A stretch of DNA of 64,000 nt from Kappaphycus alvarezii (Eukaryota; Rhodophyta; Florideophyceae; Gigartinales; Solieriaceae), in contig NADL03000511.1 in the NCBI GenBank assembly GCA_002205965.3, positions 290,237 through 354,236 on the forward strand, in the 5' to 3' direction. Both the position numbers and the translations under genes were made by a program. Shown here piece by piece: positions 62,961 to 64,000 of the stretch. Every line of letters begins with the position of its first letter. Position 1 is the stretch's first letter. Below the pieces are notes generated by a model. That model worked only from the letters and a program-made list of their open reading frames with translations, had not been told where the DNA came from and did not search any database.

Positions 62961-64000
62961 CCCGTGGTTGCGCATAGTCCTGTGTGAGAAGGAATTCTTC
63001 AGGCCTCTGATGGTAAGGGACTAGACGACGTGCATGGATGGCCCTCCTGATCTCTCCCTGAGCTTGAACAGAGCTTATAGTGCGGGTGTCTTTCCTCCGT
63101 GACGACGCAAGGATTCGAGTACTTTGTTTGGAAGGCAGGCCACTTCACAGCCTGCTGCATTGCTTTCCCATGTACTACAAGTACTTTAGAGCCGACTGAA
63201 AAGGTTTGGACTGGAGGCTCCTCATTCTTATTTCTTGTCTGTGTTAGCGCGCGGTGTGATCTCCAGCCTTCAGTGGCCAGTAGTTCGACTTCTCTACTCT
63301 CTTCATCGATAATATTTGTTTCCATGTCTCTCTGTAACATTCTAGGAGCCCTTCCGTACATTAGCTCGAATGGTGACCGTCCGCTTCTTCCTCTTCTTCG
63401 ACGATAGCCGTATAACACTTTTTGGTAAGGCATCTTCCCACTGGATTTCATTCTTCGACATAGTTTTCGATATGATCGTTTGATGATTGGTTCCAACCAT
63501 CCTCTCCGCTTTACCGTTTGACATAGGAGCGTATGCGAGAAAACTGTCTTCAGCTGAATCCCCTTCTCTTCAAGAAACGAAGCAAGAAGTTGCAGTAAAA
63601 CAAAGGCGTTATTCTGAGATGATCCTTTTTGGAAGACCAAACGGTTCAATTATTTCTTTTTCGATGAATCTCAGGACCACCTCAGCATTGCCTCCTCAAC
63701 TGCAACTGCTATTGGCCATCCAGTATGATGTTCCACCCCTATAAGGAGGTATTTGTTTCCGGAAGAGGTTTCTTGAATGGGCCGGCAAAGTCAATTGAGA
63801 AGGTTTCAAAGAGAGCGGAAACTGGGAAGCTTTAGGGTTGTCTTATACTTTCGTATCGGAGTGAATTTTTGACAGTTGTCACAGCTTTTCACGAAATTAT
63901 AGACGTCCTTATGGATACTGGGCCAAAGAATCTCTCAGTTACGAATTTTTTTGGTTGTTTCGAGATCCCAATGCCCTAGCTCATCATGGAAAGTCTCAAG
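62961..64000 (-). pseudogene. gypsy-4 integrase, partial
   Basis: The frame 63649-62999 holds LASFLEEKGIQLKTVF, LYGYRRRRGRSGRSPFELMY, APRMLQRDMETNIIDEESRE, then FSVGSKVLVVHGKAMQQAV and KWPAFQTKYSNPCVV, the core end and C-terminal part of integrase. Nearby frames contain MSNGKAERMVGTN with the catalytic Glu (63524). The zinc end (HDELGHWDLETTKK) is at the window edge. Interrupted by several indels. Confidence 0.82.

Larger units (their letters stand above)
60299..64000 (-). mobile_element. Ty3/gypsy retrotransposon, gypsy-4 (minus strand, partial)
   Basis: The 3' part of an element closely related to gypsy-3: integrase (62.9-64.0 kb), D1 (about 62.5-62.95), basic linker, D2 (61.88-62.33), polypurine tract and a 3' LTR. 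It runs off the window. Between gypsy-3 and gypsy-4 the coding parts are very similar but differ by many single-base indels. Its LTR (60299-61843) is twice as long as that of gypsy-3 and similar only at the U5-side end. Confidence 0.88.

Overview
This is a 64-kb stretch of eukaryotic nuclear DNA made almost entirely of transposable elements, most of them decayed. Nothing bacterial or phage-like is visible. LTR retrotransposons of the Ty1/copia and Ty3/gypsy types, non-LTR elements with a restriction-like endonuclease, a Tc1-type transposon and a short Mutator-like family occur together. The host cannot be named from the sequence. The gypsy Gag/protease style and the short intergenic spaces would suit an early-diverging fungus, but an alga or protist is not excluded. 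Composition is a mosaic: about 1-3.6, 8.4-9.5 and 56.4-58.5 kb are GC-rich non-LTR remains, whereas about 22-44 kb is strongly AT-rich, decayed and almost gene-free.

Layout. 1-3.0 kb: non-LTR reverse transcriptase and C-terminal endonuclease remains. 3.6-8.4 kb: copia-1, with two 250-bp LTRs and an initiator-tRNA half-molecule primer site. 8.4-9.5 kb: two more non-LTR C-termini on opposite strands. 9.9-10.7 kb: Tc1-type transposase pseudogene. 11.0-18.3 kb: gypsy-1, decayed, carrying a nested LTR-like insertion in gag and, antisense near its 3' end, an ORF that begins like the histone H3 tail. 18.6-18.8 kb: non-LTR endonuclease fragment. 19.7-22.2 kb: copia-2. 31.7-35.6 kb: copia-3. 36.7-40.1 kb: gypsy-2 (minus). 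44.1-44.6 kb: a decayed acidic ORF. 47.1-47.8 kb: Mutator-like mini-elements, one of them inside a membrane-protein-like ORF. 49.0-56.4 kb: gypsy-3 (minus), with LTRs over 99% identical. 56.5-58.2 kb: two non-LTR endonuclease remains. 59.2-59.7 kb: a SKP1-like gene, the only recognisable host-type gene. 60.3-64.0 kb: gypsy-4 (minus), the 3' part of a relative of gypsy-3 with a 1.5-kb LTR that contains an ORF.

The observations most worth a second look are these: (1) a tandemly duplicated domain of about 110 residues, unknown to me, fused after the integrase in gypsy-3 and gypsy-4; (2) an acidic ORF family found inside the long LTR at 61 kb and as a decayed copy at 44 kb; (3) an H3-tail-like N-terminus encoded antisense in gypsy-1; and (4) Mutator-like inserts of 66-193 bp flanked by 9-bp direct repeats that interrupt other reading frames.
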